Source: Verrucomicrobiota bacterium (lineage in GTDB: Bacteria > Verrucomicrobiota > Verrucomicrobiia > Limisphaerales > J093). Taken from it: 55,542 bases of DNA. The stretch is from positions 1 to 55,542 of the forward strand of contig VHCO01000021.1 in the NCBI GenBank assembly GCA_016871715.1. The letters run 5' to 3'. Positions 1-8,037 of the stretch are shown here, in pieces. The position numbers were made by a program, and so were the translations under genes. Position 1 is the stretch's first letter; each line of letters opens with the position of its first letter. Under the pieces are notes generated by a model that had not been told where the DNA came from, made no database searches, and saw nothing but the letters and a program-made list of their open reading frames with translations.

Positions 1-1
1 G

Positions 2-103
2 GTGCAATGGGAATTGCTGGACCGCGGCGAGCTACATCTGGTCCGGCCCGAACCGGCCACCCCCCTCACCCGCCGGCGAGCGGGCCGCGGAAAGACATCA
101 TAA
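2..103 (+). CDS. C-terminal tail of an unidentified protein (5' truncated by window)
   Basis: An open frame enters from the left edge and reads VQWELLDRGELHLV, then an arginine-rich tail ending at TAA (101-103). The residue mix looks like real coding sequence, but 33 residues are too few to assign a family. About 20 bases after the stop lies a 6-bp GC stem (CGGGGC/GCCCCG, 123-140) with a GATTTT loop; it lacks a U-run, so it is at best a weak terminator. The rest of 104-296 shows no gene. The start and function lie outside the window. Confidence 0.4.
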   Translation: MQWELLDRGELHLVRPEPATPLTRRRAGRGKTS

Positions 104-296
104 CGGGCGTTCTCCGGGCTGCCGGGGCGATTTTGCCCCGCTTGAGCTGCGCCGCAGCGCCGTCAGGACGGCTCTTTACGGCCATTTCCCCGTTTGGGAC
201 AGGCTCTAGGTACTCTTATTGGTAAGCCCTGCGCCGCAGTGATCGACGATTCGGCCAAAGGCCCTCAGATTCGAAACATGAACTCCAACACTTATT

Positions 297-713
297 ATGT
301 CAGCATGCTCTGGTTTGAGTGATAGACTTTCTATGGTGTCCGACGTAGCTAGAACGGCCCGTAGTGTGTCCGTTATGGTTGTCACTAGTGTAATACTAAC
401 AGGGTGCATGGAACAGCCGCCTGAGGATACTGAGCGTGAAAATCAGCGAACAGTTAGTCTTCAGGCTACGGTGCGATTTGAGTCTGACTTAGACCAGGTC
501 CTCCATCGGTTCATGACAACGCAAGAGGTGCACGATGTACTTGGCCCGCCCACATTCGTTGAGGTTTACCACTCCAACTACTTCACGCATGACTATATCC
601 TCACAAATGCACCATACTCTTCAACAAATGTCGTACGGTTCGTCGGGTTTACACTGTTCTATAGGAGCAATAGACTCGAAACATGGCGTGGCGTTCACCA
701 GGTCAAACGATAG
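297..713 (+). CDS. Small lipoprotein with BamE/SmpA-like domain
   Basis: A signal segment is followed by a lipobox (VILTGC, the Cys at residue 37), so the mature protein is predicted to be lipid-anchored. The remaining part contains FMTTQEVHDVLGPPTFVE and a later FTLFYRSNRLETW, the pattern of BamE/SmpA-like domains (an MT..EV...LG.PT turn followed by a strand ending in a short basic patch). That assignment is by motif reading only. The start may be at 297 or at the in-frame ATG at 333, which gives a more typical signal peptide. The gene is visibly less GC-rich than its neighbours, which hints at horizontal acquisition. No partner gene is adjacent. Confidence 0.55.
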   Translation: MSACSGLSDRLSMVSDVARTARSVSVMVVTSVILTGCMEQPPEDTERENQRTVSLQATVRFESDLDQVLHRFMTTQEVHDVLGPPTFVEVYHSNYFTHDYILTNAPYSSTNVVRFVGFTLFYRSNRLETWRGVHQVKR

Positions 714-910
714 GCGAGCAGTGTGAGGTCAGGCGCGAGGTTCTGGCCATAGATGCTCCGCAGGCGTGCGGCGAAGTCGGGCCAAGGCGATTGGCTCGCA
801 AGGTCGGGACTGAGGTGGCTGCTTTCCATCGCGCGAAGGAGCTGCTCGAAGAGGGTTCTTTCCCCCGGCGGGATGGCGGCGACGTGCCTGATGAGTTCGA
901 TTACGCTCAC
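695..910 (-). pseudogene. Antitoxin-like small protein, probably 3'-truncated, no toxin partner
   Basis: The first 55 residues read like small type II antitoxins: an N-terminal VIELIRHVAAIPPGER helix and a C-terminal SPWPDFAARLRSIYG segment. In such proteins this last segment is the toxin-binding tail. After GQNLAPD the sequence loses that character and stops, exactly where the low-GC lipoprotein gene begins on the other strand (the two overlap by 19 bp). No PIN or other toxin gene follows downstream. I read this as an antitoxin gene cut by insertion or deletion. It could also be a complete orphan with a divergent end. Confidence 0.4.
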
Positions 911-1014
911 GAGGCCACTCTAGCCCAACCCGGGCGCCAAAACCAAGCCTCGCTTGTCCTCGGTCACGCGCTTTCCTGCGCGCTGCTGTAAGGTCCAGCG
1001 AGGGCGTGGCTGGC

Positions 1015-1131
1015 GCTCTGGGCGCTGGGGAATGGGGCGCTGGAGTGATGGAGTGGTGGAGTGTTGGGGCAGAGGAGCGTTGGGGCAGTGTTTCTCCCTT
1101 CTCCCTTTTCCCTTCTCCATTCCCCCTCCTT
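1015..1131. repeat. Low-complexity purine/pyrimidine intergenic tract
   Basis: Three near-identical 8-mers (TGGAGTGN) run from 1041 to 1064 and are followed by two TGGGGCAG units. The strand then switches to a nearly pure pyrimidine tract (CTCCCTTCTCCC type, about 1091-1131). No coding potential is evident. The tract sits directly at the 3' end of the broken comM copy. Confidence 0.6.
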
Positions 1132-1722
1132 CAGCCCCACAACTGGCGGTCGAGGGTGCGGAGTTGGACGGCTTCGGAAACGTGCTCGGCGGCAATGCGG
1201 TCGGACTCCTTGAGGTCGGCAGTGGTGCGGGCGACCTTGAGGATGCGATCGTAGGCGCGGGCGCTGAGGCGCAGCTCGCTCATGGCCAGCTTGAGGAGTT
1301 CGAGGGTGGCGTCGTCCAGGGCGCAGTGGAGCCGCAGCTCGCGCGTGGTCATGCGGGCGTTGCAGTCATCACATGGATTTGCCGGTGCCGGGCGGGCCGA
1401 TGAGCAGGACGTTATGGCCGCCGGCGGCGGCGATCTCGAGGGCGCGCTTGACGGATTCCTGGCCTTTGACATCGGCGAAATCGAGTTCTTCGTCGAGGGG
1501 CAACTCGAAGAGGCGGTTGACGTCGACCTGCGTCGGGGCAATGGGGGTCTCGCCTTCGAGATAGGCGACGGCCTCGCGCAGGTTATGGACGGCGATGACC
1601 TCGAGGCCGGCGACGACGGCGGCTTCGGCGGCGTTGTCCAGGGGGACGAGGAGGACGCGTTTGCCCTCGGCCTTGGCGCGGAGGGCGATGGGGAGGACGC
1701 CTTCGACGGAGCGGACGCACTC
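1131..1722 (-). pseudogene. comM: comM/yifB (Mg-chelatase-like AAA ATPase) remnant with internal deletion
   Basis: Two pieces of a ComM/YifB-type ATPase lie in order on the reverse strand. The upstream piece (about 1722-1372) reads [18 protein letters not shown], then [17 protein letters not shown], then Walker [10 protein letters not shown], and hits a stop at 1371-1369. The downstream piece (about 1368-1131) reads CNARMTTREL, then MSELRLSARAYDRI, and ends LDRQLWG, the normal ComM C-terminus. Everything between Walker A and the C-terminal domain is missing, and so is the N-terminal lobe upstream of about 1722. The remnant therefore cannot encode a working protein. The two breakpoints may be real deletions or assembly errors. 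Confidence 0.8.
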
Positions 1723-3049
1723 TGTACGAGCCCTGATCTGTCCAGTGCAGGTCCTCGAGCTCGAATCGGTAGGCTGTAGCGCCCGGAATGGGGTTATTGA
1801 AGCCGTTGAAGTCTATGCCGGTCTGAGCATAGCGGATTTCCATTCGCTGGATCGTCTCCCCGGCCCCGAGCGTATCCAACAGCAGGGCAAACGGGTAGCG
1901 AGTGGTGACCTGGTTGTCCCCCAGGGGCTCGCCGATCGAGTTGTCGTCGAAGTGCGTCAGCACGGCCCGAGGCGTGAGTGGGACCGGGCTGGTCAGACGC
2001 CTCTGGATGGTCAGCGAACCTTGATCGGTGAACTTGACGATCGCCCCCGCCTGAAAGGTGGCGCGCTTCGAGATGTTGACGGCGGAAGCGATCTTGTAGG
2101 TTTGATCGGTCTGGAAGGTGAGGTACTGCTGCGAGAAGACGAGGATGAAGTCGATCACCAGACGGCCGCTGAACGCCGGCGTGTTGGCCGCCAACCGCAT
2201 GCTCCCTTGGGGTGGCAGGGCAGCCGAAGCTGTCGATCCCTCGGGTGGCGCCGCGTCAGTCTGCGCCTGCCGGGGAGGAAGACGGTCGAGCCAGCCGCGC
2301 AAGGCCTCATAGCCAATACTCTCCAGCAACAGCCCGCCTCCGTCTCCCGGCTGCCATTCCTTGAAGACCGGCGCCCACACCTCGAGGCGGCTCGATTCCT
2401 GGGCGAAGCCCCGTGGTAGCCGGGGCGCCTCGGCGAGAATGACATCCTGTTCGAAGGCACCGGCCGTGTAGGTGTACCGGACGGACGCCGCCAGGCCCTC
2501 GAACGCGGCCTCATAGAGAACTTGGTTCGGCGGCAGGATCACGCCTTGGCAATCGCGCACCCGGGCGATCCAGCGGGTCTGGCCGGTCGCCATGTCCCGC
2601 CAAACCAGGCCGCGCACCTTGATTCGCAACCGCAGGTTGTCAGGCGTCAACAAATCGACGCTGCCCGCCGAGTCGTTGAGGTTGTTCGCAAAAATCACCT
2701 TGTAAGGCCCACGGACGGCGGTCGCCCCACCCGGATAGCCTTCGACGAGATCCTCGGAATCGATCCAGTCTCCGTCCTTCCAATAATGCATCCCGTTGCG
2801 AACTTCGGTGTGCCGTCCGGTCCGGAGGACGGCTTTGCTGGACCTGTCCAGGATAGTCTGCTGGGTCTCGATCAGGCGGTGGTGGGGACCTCGCTCGAGC
2901 ACGCGTTCGCTGACGGTGGGACCCGGCGAGGCGGAGCGGGAAGAACCGTCATTTGGGGTTGAAAGCGCCACCCCTGGCCGACTGGCCAACAACACACACA
3001 CACACACACACACACAGCGTGCGAAGGGAGGGGGAGAACCGGCTTTCAT
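1716..3049 (-). pseudogene. Large secreted protein of verrucomicrobial type, 3' end cut off
   Basis: The chosen start is the ATG at 3049, which gives a short polar N-terminus, a hydrophobic stretch encoded by a CA/TG repeat (CVCVCVCVLLA) and a likely cleavage site near GVALS. The body is beta-rich (VIFANNLNDSAGSVDLLTP, ASVRYTYTAGAFEQDVILA). It resembles the N-terminal region of very large secreted proteins in this phylum that precede repeat or domain arrays. After [11 protein letters not shown] (about 1722) the frame enters comM sequence out of frame and turns into arginine/proline nonsense until 1583. The gene has therefore lost its 3' part. Its function is unknown; export is predicted from the signal peptide. 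Confidence 0.65.
2992..3016. repeat. Dinucleotide microsatellite (CA)12
   Basis: An uninterrupted CA/TG run of about 12 units lies inside the signal peptide of the secreted-protein gene on the reverse strand, encoding CVCVCVCV. A change of one unit shifts the frame. Such tracts are rare in GC-rich bacterial coding DNA. Confidence 0.9.
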
Positions 3050-3121
3050 GACACTTTGGCCGCACACCACTGTGGGTCGCGGATGTCAATGCTCTTAATG
3101 GTGCTTCTTGCATCGGCACAA

Positions 3122-3141
3122 AGCGGCGCTGAAGCGCCGCA
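3122..3141. repeat. REP-like hairpin
   Basis: A perfect 8-bp inverted repeat (GCGGCGCT-GA-AGCGCCGC) sits in the non-coding stretch 3050-3278, followed by AGTCCAAACGCTCCGCG. I recall similar hairpins with this flank as common intergenic repeats in subdivision 3 Verrucomicrobia; I cannot count copies here. I see no gene in this stretch. Confidence 0.45.
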
Positions 3142-3278
3142 GTCCAAACGCTCCGCGACCTCGGCTGCCGGAATCGGACTCGGCCGCCGTGTCCACCCTC
3201 GCGAAGCGTGTGGAGTGGGCCGATTCATTGGCGCTTTTCAGTTCCTTTGAAGAGCTGGGTGGCCGTGGCCGAGCCGAG

Positions 3279-3737
3279 TCATCCGCTCTGGGCGAGCAGC
3301 CGATCGATGGTTCGGTCGAGGATCGCTCGGTAACCGGCCACGTCGACACACTGGGCATCCGGCGCCCCATCGACCTGATAGAGCCAACCCGCCCCGTGGG
3401 GATCTTCGTTCACCAACTCCACTCGGCTCAGCAGGGCCGGGTTCCCGCCCGCAAAGGTCCCTGTGAGGACACTGGGCAGGTCAAGAACGGTCTTGAAGCC
3501 TTCGATCCAGCCGACGATCTGACCCGGGGCGACCGTCGCCCCGGGCTCGACCTGGAACGCTTGGTCCACCACCTCACCCAGCATGCGGGTGCCGAACTTG
3601 GTTAGGCCCACACGCCACAGCCCCTCCGGCTGCCGGAGCAGCCAGTGATGCGCCGTCGAGTAGAGGAAGTCCACCGGCAACTGGGTTGCGAACCGCGCGC
3701 GTTGGTACGGGACAGTCTTCAAGGGCTCGAGGTCCAT
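3279..3737 (-). CDS. GcvH-like lipoyl-carrier protein
   Basis: The 152-residue protein matches the glycine cleavage H-protein fold: an opening YSTAHHWL, then GLWRVGLTKFGTRMLG, the lipoyl-lysine hairpin IEGFKTVLDL (Lys82), and the closing VELVNEDPHGAGWL. The H protein carries aminomethyl groups on a lipoyl arm between the P, T and L proteins. None of these partners is nearby, and the lysine context is IEGFK rather than the usual ESVK. It could therefore be a solitary GcvH-like carrier for another pathway. A lipoate ligase-like gene lies 3 kb away and could lipoylate it. The start at 3737 avoids a long low-complexity N-terminus. It is divergent from the glycosidase gene at 3872. Confidence 0.75.
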   Translation of the reverse strand: MDLEPLKTVPYQRARFATQLPVDFLYSTAHHWLLRQPEGLWRVGLTKFGTRMLGEVVDQAFQVEPGATVAPGQIVGWIEGFKTVLDLPSVLTGTFAGGNPALLSRVELVNEDPHGAGWLYQVDGAPDAQCVDVAGYRAILDRTIDRLLAQSG

Positions 3738-3871
3738 CGGATGCTGCTGAGAGCTTAGCGGGGGCGCTTCGGTCCCGGCAAGGGCGGTCTGCACCTGCGC
3801 ATGTGCCTGCACGCTGGTTGCACCGCAAAACGGTTGCCGGCCACGGCGCCCCAGAGCACGATGAGCGCCAG

Positions 3872-5431
3872 ATGAAAACCGATGACCGGCTGAGCCGCCG
3901 CAGATTCGTCGGGGTCCTGGGCTCCGCCGCGGCGCTCGGTAGGCTGGAGGCGCGGGCGGCCCAACGGGACCGCGATGAAGAGAGTAGCGGCTCGGCAACC
4001 CTCGAGGTTGATCCGGCGCCGCGCTTCGATCTGTCGCCCTACCTTTACCTGCAGTTCATGGAGCCCTTGGGCACCACGGATGGGTCCGTGGCGGCGGCTT
4101 GGGACTTTCTGCGGAACCGATGGCGGCCGGACGTGATCGAGGCGACTCGGCGGTTGGGGCCTTCGCTCATGCGTTGGGGGGGCTGCCTGAGCTCGTACTA
4201 CCGCTGGCAAGAAGGCGTCGGACCCCGGGCGGCACGGCGGCCGATGCTCAATCTGCTGTGGGGCGGGATCGGGCCCAATCAAGTGGGCACCATCGAGTTC
4301 GTGGACTTCTGCCGCGAGGTTGGGGCCGAGGCGCTTCTGGCGGTGAACTTCGAGTCGGACGGCCGGAAGCGCTGGGCGACTCTTCCCGATGGGGAGGTGC
4401 GCGCGGCCGGGCCGGAGGAAGCGGCTGCGTGGGTGAGCTACTGCAACGACCCTGCCAACGGCCTGCGGCGGGACCACGGTCTTCCGGAACCACGGCGGGT
4501 GCCGCTTTGGCAGCTTGGCAACGAGACCTCGTACGATCGGAACGGGTTCGATTTAGAGACGGCAGCGCGTCGCACGGTTGCGTTTGCGAGAGCCATGCGA
4601 CAGGCGGATCCGACGATCCGGCTCATAGGGTGGGGCGACAGCGGTTGGGCGGGGCGGATGCTGGACGAGGCCGGCGAACACCTCCAGTACATCGCGTTCC
4701 ATCACATGTTCAACCCGGACCAGGGCAAGCGGGATTCGCCGTTGCGGGGCATCGAGTATCGGAAAGACCCGGCGCGGACCTGGGAGAGCCTCATGTCGGC
4801 GTGGCAACCGCACGAGGCCAAGATCCGGCGCGTGCGCGCGGAGGTGGGCAACCGGGGGACACCCTTGGCGTTGACCGAATGCCATTTCGCGCTGCCCGGG
4901 CGCAACCGGTGCGAGGTGCTCTCGACGTGGGCCGCTGGTGTGGCCAATGCGCGGTTGTTGAATGTGCACGAGCGGCATGGAGACGTGCTGAAGATCGCGA
5001 CGTTGGCAGACTTCTGCGGCACGCGCTGGCAGGTTAACGCCCTGATGATTCCGGTGCCGGGCGGCCAATCGTATCTCATGCCGGTGGGACTGGTGATGGC
5101 GCTCTACCGCCGGCACTCGGGCGAGAAGGCCTGCACGGTCCGGCGGAGGCCGGAGGGCCTGGATGTTACCGCCAGCCGCACCGGCAACCGATTGTACCTG
5201 CATGTGGTGAACACCCGGCGCACCCAGGCGGTGCGGGCGAGGCTCGGCGCCGAGCCTCACACGCTGGGGACCGGGCGCGTGTTCACCTTGGCCGCCCATC
5301 CCGAAGTCGAGGTGATCGAGACCGATCCCAACCCGGTGCAGTTGTCCGAGGTCGCGCTGCCGAACGATGGGAGCTGGACGTTCCCGGCCGCCTCCGTGAG
5401 CGCGGTCGAGGTGGACCTGGTCGAGGCGTGA
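3872..5431 (+). CDS. Tat-exported alpha-L-arabinofuranosidase-like glycoside hydrolase (GH51 type)
   Basis: The N-terminus has a twin-arginine signal (SRRRFVGVLGSAAALG), which argues for the ATG at 3872 over upstream in-frame codons. The catalytic TIM barrel shows the clan GH-A pair: acid/base Glu218 in WQLGNE and nucleophile Glu336 in ALTECH. An early RWGGCLSSYYRW and the barrel order fit GH51 arabinofuranosidases, which release arabinose from hemicellulose side chains. A beta-sandwich tail (VSAVEVDLVEA at the end) closes the 519-residue protein, typical of the family. It likely acts in the periplasm or at the surface. The substrate is inferred from the family only. Confidence 0.82.
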   Translation: MKTDDRLSRRRFVGVLGSAAALGRLEARAAQRDRDEESSGSATLEVDPAPRFDLSPYLYLQFMEPLGTTDGSVAAAWDFLRNRWRPDVIEATRRLGPSLMRWGGCLSSYYRWQEGVGPRAARRPMLNLLWGGIGPNQVGTIEFVDFCREVGAEALLAVNFESDGRKRWATLPDGEVRAAGPEEAAAWVSYCNDPANGLRRDHGLPEPRRVPLWQLGNETSYDRNGFDLETAARRTVAFARAMRQADPTIRLIGWGDSGWAGRMLDEAGEHLQYIAFHHMFNPDQGKRDSPLRGIEYRKDPARTWESLMSAWQPHEAKIRRVRAEVGNRGTPLALTECHFALPGRNRCEVLSTWAAGVANARLLNVHERHGDVLKIATLADFCGTRWQVNALMIPVPGGQSYLMPVGLVMALYRRHSGEKACTVRRRPEGLDVTASRTGNRLYLHVVNTRRTQAVRARLGAEPHTLGTGRVFTLAAHPEVEVIETDPNPVQLSEVALPNDGSWTFPAASVSAVEVDLVEA

Positions 5432-5499
5432 GCCGAGGCGCGGCGTCCTTCCGCCCGAGCTGGGGAGTTGAAGCGGAAGCGTCCGGGTCTTCTCTCGGC

Positions 5500-5529
5500 T
5501 TGCGCGGTGTGCCGGCGCGTCCTTATAAT
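5500..5529 (+). promoter_or_regulatory. Sigma-70-type promoter for mdh
   Basis: TTGCGC (5500-5505) and a perfect TATAAT (5524-5529) are separated by 18 bp. The expected transcription start near 5536 leaves a leader of about 16 nt before the mdh ATG at 5552. The GH51 gene ends at 5431, so mdh has its own promoter. Confidence 0.65.
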
Positions 5530-5551
5530 GCGGGCATCGATCCTAACCATT

Positions 5552-6541
5552 ATGAGCACTTCACCCATCCGTGTGGCGATTACCGGTGCGGCAGGCCAAA
5601 TCGGGTATGCGTTGGTCTTTCGCGTTGCCTCCGGCGCTTTGTTCGGCCCTAACCAACCCGTGAGCCTCAACCTCATCGAGGTCGAGGCGGCCTTGCCGGC
5701 CTTGGGTGGCGTAACGATGGAACTCCAAGATTGCGCCTTCCCGCTGCTACGGGAGGTGGTGCCGACGGCGGACTTGGCGGAGGGTTTTCGGGGTGTGAGT
5801 TGGGCGTTGTTGGTGGGAGCGGCGCCGCGCAAGGCGGGCATGGAACGGAAAGATCTATTGGGCACCAATGGCCGGATCTTCGTCGGCCAAGGCCGCGCCA
5901 TCCAGCAACACGCCGCGCGCGACGTGCGCGTGTTGGTGGTGGGCAACCCGTGCAACACGAACTGTCTCATCGCCATGAACAACGCGCCCGACGTGCCGCG
6001 CGAACGGTTTTGCGCCATGACTCGCCTAGACGAAAACCGCGCCAAGTCGCAGTTGGCGACCAAGGCCGGCGTGGCCGTCACGGCGGTCAGTAACGTGGCC
6101 ATTTGGGGAAATCACTCCGCCACTCAATACCCGGATTTCTACAACGCGCGCATCGACGGTGCGCCGGCCACCCAGCGCATCGCCGATGAAGCCTGGCTGC
6201 AAGGGGAGTTCATCGCCACCGTCCAGCAGCGCGGGGCGGCCATCATCAAGGCGCGAGGAGCCTCGAGCGCCGCCAGCGCGGCCAACGCGGCCATCGACAC
6301 GGTGCGGTCCTTGGCCGAGCCCACGCCGGCCGGCGATTGGCACAGCCTCTGTGTGTGTTCGGACGGCAGCTACGGTGTCGAGCCGGGGTTGATCAGCTCA
6401 TTTCCAGTGCGCAGCGACGGGCAGAAGTGGGAGATTGTCCAAGGCGTCCCCAGCAACGACTTCAGCCGGGCCAAAATCGATGCGAGCGTCAAGGAGTTGA
6501 AGGAGGAGCGGGCGCTGGTGGCCGAGTTGTTGCCCAAGTAG
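5552..6541 (+). CDS. mdh: Malate dehydrogenase
   Basis: This NAD-dependent enzyme interconverts malate and oxaloacetate in the TCA cycle. The Rossmann motif [12 protein letters not shown] begins at residue 9. [14 protein letters not shown] carries the Arg/Asp substrate and relay residues, and [11 protein letters not shown] contains the catalytic His. The 329-residue length and the motifs are those of the two-domain malate dehydrogenases of the cytosolic/chloroplast-like group found in many bacteria. The ATG at 5552 is chosen because the nucleotide-binding motif follows directly and the promoter TATAAT lies 22 bp upstream. The gene is convergent with the lipoate ligase-like gene, with only one base between the two stops. 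Confidence 0.95.
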   Translation: MSTSPIRVAITGAAGQIGYALVFRVASGALFGPNQPVSLNLIEVEAALPALGGVTMELQDCAFPLLREVVPTADLAEGFRGVSWALLVGAAPRKAGMERKDLLGTNGRIFVGQGRAIQQHAARDVRVLVVGNPCNTNCLIAMNNAPDVPRERFCAMTRLDENRAKSQLATKAGVAVTAVSNVAIWGNHSATQYPDFYNARIDGAPATQRIADEAWLQGEFIATVQQRGAAIIKARGASSAASAANAAIDTVRSLAEPTPAGDWHSLCVCSDGSYGVEPGLISSFPVRSDGQKWEIVQGVPSNDFSRAKIDASVKELKEERALVAELLPK

Positions 6542-6542
6542 G

Positions 6543-7250
6543 CTAGCGGCGTTGGCTGTGCGCGGCCGTCGCGTACTTCTGCGCCGCCAGAACAGTCGCT
6601 CGCGCGGCAAGTTCAGGCGCGGGAACGAAGGTCGACCACCGCACCCGCCCAGCGCGTTCGGCAGCCGCGCAGAGGGCGTTCTGCCACTGCGCCTGGGAGA
6701 TGCCCAACCCGGCGGGCGGTTGCACCGAGCCTTGCACTAACAGGCCCGACCGGGTGCGGCGTTGGGCGGCGCCTGCAATCTTGCTGCCCTGCCACAACAG
6801 GTCGAACTGTTCCGCCCCAACGAAACATTGGCCGGGCGCGTCCACGCGCGGCTCGACGGCAAGCTCGGTGAGGACGGCGAGCAGGTCGAAGGCTTGCCGG
6901 AGCCAAGCGTGCACACGCTGGTAGCTTTCTCTGGCCCGGAGGCGGTACCAAGGATGGGTGGGCGGGAACACCAAGCTGTAAGTCCAATCCTCACCGTGCA
7001 GCACCAGGCCGCCACCGGTGGGCCGGCGAATCAGCGGGCGCAGTGGGGTCAAGCCCGCAACCTCGGCGTAGCGCTGGGCATAGCCGAACGTTGCCGCCGC
7101 GCTCGACCAGGCGTAGAGGCGTAGCAAGGGTTGGCCAAGGGTGGGCGCGGCTTCGAGCAGGGCCTCGTCCCAGGCCATGTTCAGCGCCGGCGCTTGCAGG
7201 CCGGCCCTCAGCAATAGCCACGGCTCCGGTTGACTCGGGGCGGTGTTCAT
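6543..7250 (-). CDS. Lipoate-protein ligase A family protein
   Basis: The 235-residue protein shows the biotin/lipoate ligase fold: RRPTGGGLVLHGEDWTYSLV near residue 75 and the lysine segment WQGSKIAGAAQRR with a following GLLVQGSV. These are the LplA/LipM signatures for attaching lipoyl or octanoyl groups to carrier lysines. The start at 7250 is supported by an ATGA overlap with the stop of nth. It is too short for the two-domain E. coli LplA, so octanoyl transfer or a split ligase is possible. A plausible local substrate is the GcvH-like protein at 3279-3737, but this is inference. It is last in the kamA-nth run. Confidence 0.82.
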   Translation of the reverse strand: MNTAPSQPEPWLLLRAGLQAPALNMAWDEALLEAAPTLGQPLLRLYAWSSAAATFGYAQRYAEVAGLTPLRPLIRRPTGGGLVLHGEDWTYSLVFPPTHPWYRLRARESYQRVHAWLRQAFDLLAVLTELAVEPRVDAPGQCFVGAEQFDLLWQGSKIAGAAQRRTRSGLLVQGSVQPPAGLGISQAQWQNALCAAAERAGRVRWSTFVPAPELAARATVLAAQKYATAAHSQRR

Positions 7251-7948
7251 GCCCGGCGCGCGACCCGTGTGGGTGGCGACGGCTTGGGGCGAGCCGGCTT
7301 GACCCCGCGGCGCGGACACAACTCGCCGAGTTCGCAGGCGTCACAGCCGGGTCGGCGGGCGACGCAACGCCGTCGCCCGTGCCAAATGAGCCAGTGGCTG
7401 AAGAGGGTCCACTGGTCGCGCGGCACGAGCTCGATGAGCGCCCGCTCGATTTTCTCGGGCGCAGTTTCCCGCGTCAGATCGAGCCGGGCGGCGAGCCGGG
7501 CCACATGGGTATCCACGACAACGCCTTCCTGGAGGTTGAAGGCGTTGCCAAGGACGACATTGGCGGTCTTGCGGCCGACGCCGTCGAGTTGGGTCAGCTC
7601 GGCCAGGGTGCGGGGGACCTGGCTGGCGTGCCGTTCGACGAGGGCCTGGCAACAGGCGCGGATGCTCTTCGCTTTGTTGCGGAAGAAGCCCAGGCTGCGA
7701 ATGTCCTCGGCCAGCGCGGCGGCCTCGGCGCCCGCGTAGTCGGCGGCGGTGCGGTATTTCTGGAAGAGGGCCGGGGTCACGCGGTTGACCATCTTGTCGG
7801 TGCATTGGGCGGACAGGATGGTGGCCACCAACAGCTCGAGTGGGTTGGAGAAGTTCAGCTCGCAGTGGGCATCCGGGTAGGTGGCGCGCAGGCGCTCGAT
7901 CAAGGCCGCCACGCGCGCCGACCGGAGGGCGATGGTCTCACGCGGCAT
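7247..7948 (-). CDS. nth: Endonuclease III (DNA glycosylase/AP lyase)
   Basis: This base-excision repair enzyme removes oxidised pyrimidines and cleaves AP sites. The helix-hairpin-helix LDGVGRKTANVVL carries catalytic Lys127, and VDTHVARLA carries Asp146. Near the C-terminus four cysteines (195, 202, 205, 211) show the C-x6-C-x2-C-x5-C spacing of the 4Fe-4S loop. All key residues are present. The 233-residue length is slightly longer than E. coli Nth because of a basic tail. It overlaps the next gene by ATGA and follows kamA by 89 bp, so co-transcription is likely. Confidence 0.95.
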   Translation of the reverse strand: MPRETIALRSARVAALIERLRATYPDAHCELNFSNPLELLVATILSAQCTDKMVNRVTPALFQKYRTAADYAGAEAAALAEDIRSLGFFRNKAKSIRACCQALVERHASQVPRTLAELTQLDGVGRKTANVVLGNAFNLQEGVVVDTHVARLAARLDLTRETAPEKIERALIELVPRDQWTLFSHWLIWHGRRRCVARRPGCDACELGELCPRRGVKPARPKPSPPTRVARRA

Positions 7949-8037
7949 GGACGGCGGTGGGCCGGCTGCAAGGACGGCGGGGCTGACCGGAGTGGACCGA
8001 GCCTGGCCGCTGAGTCGGCGTTCTCATGTGGCTTGGC

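Noticed and set aside
3061..3089. A TTGACA on the reverse strand upstream of the truncated secreted-protein gene
   Set aside because: No acceptable -10 hexamer lies 16-18 bp downstream (TGTGCG or GTGCGG are found).
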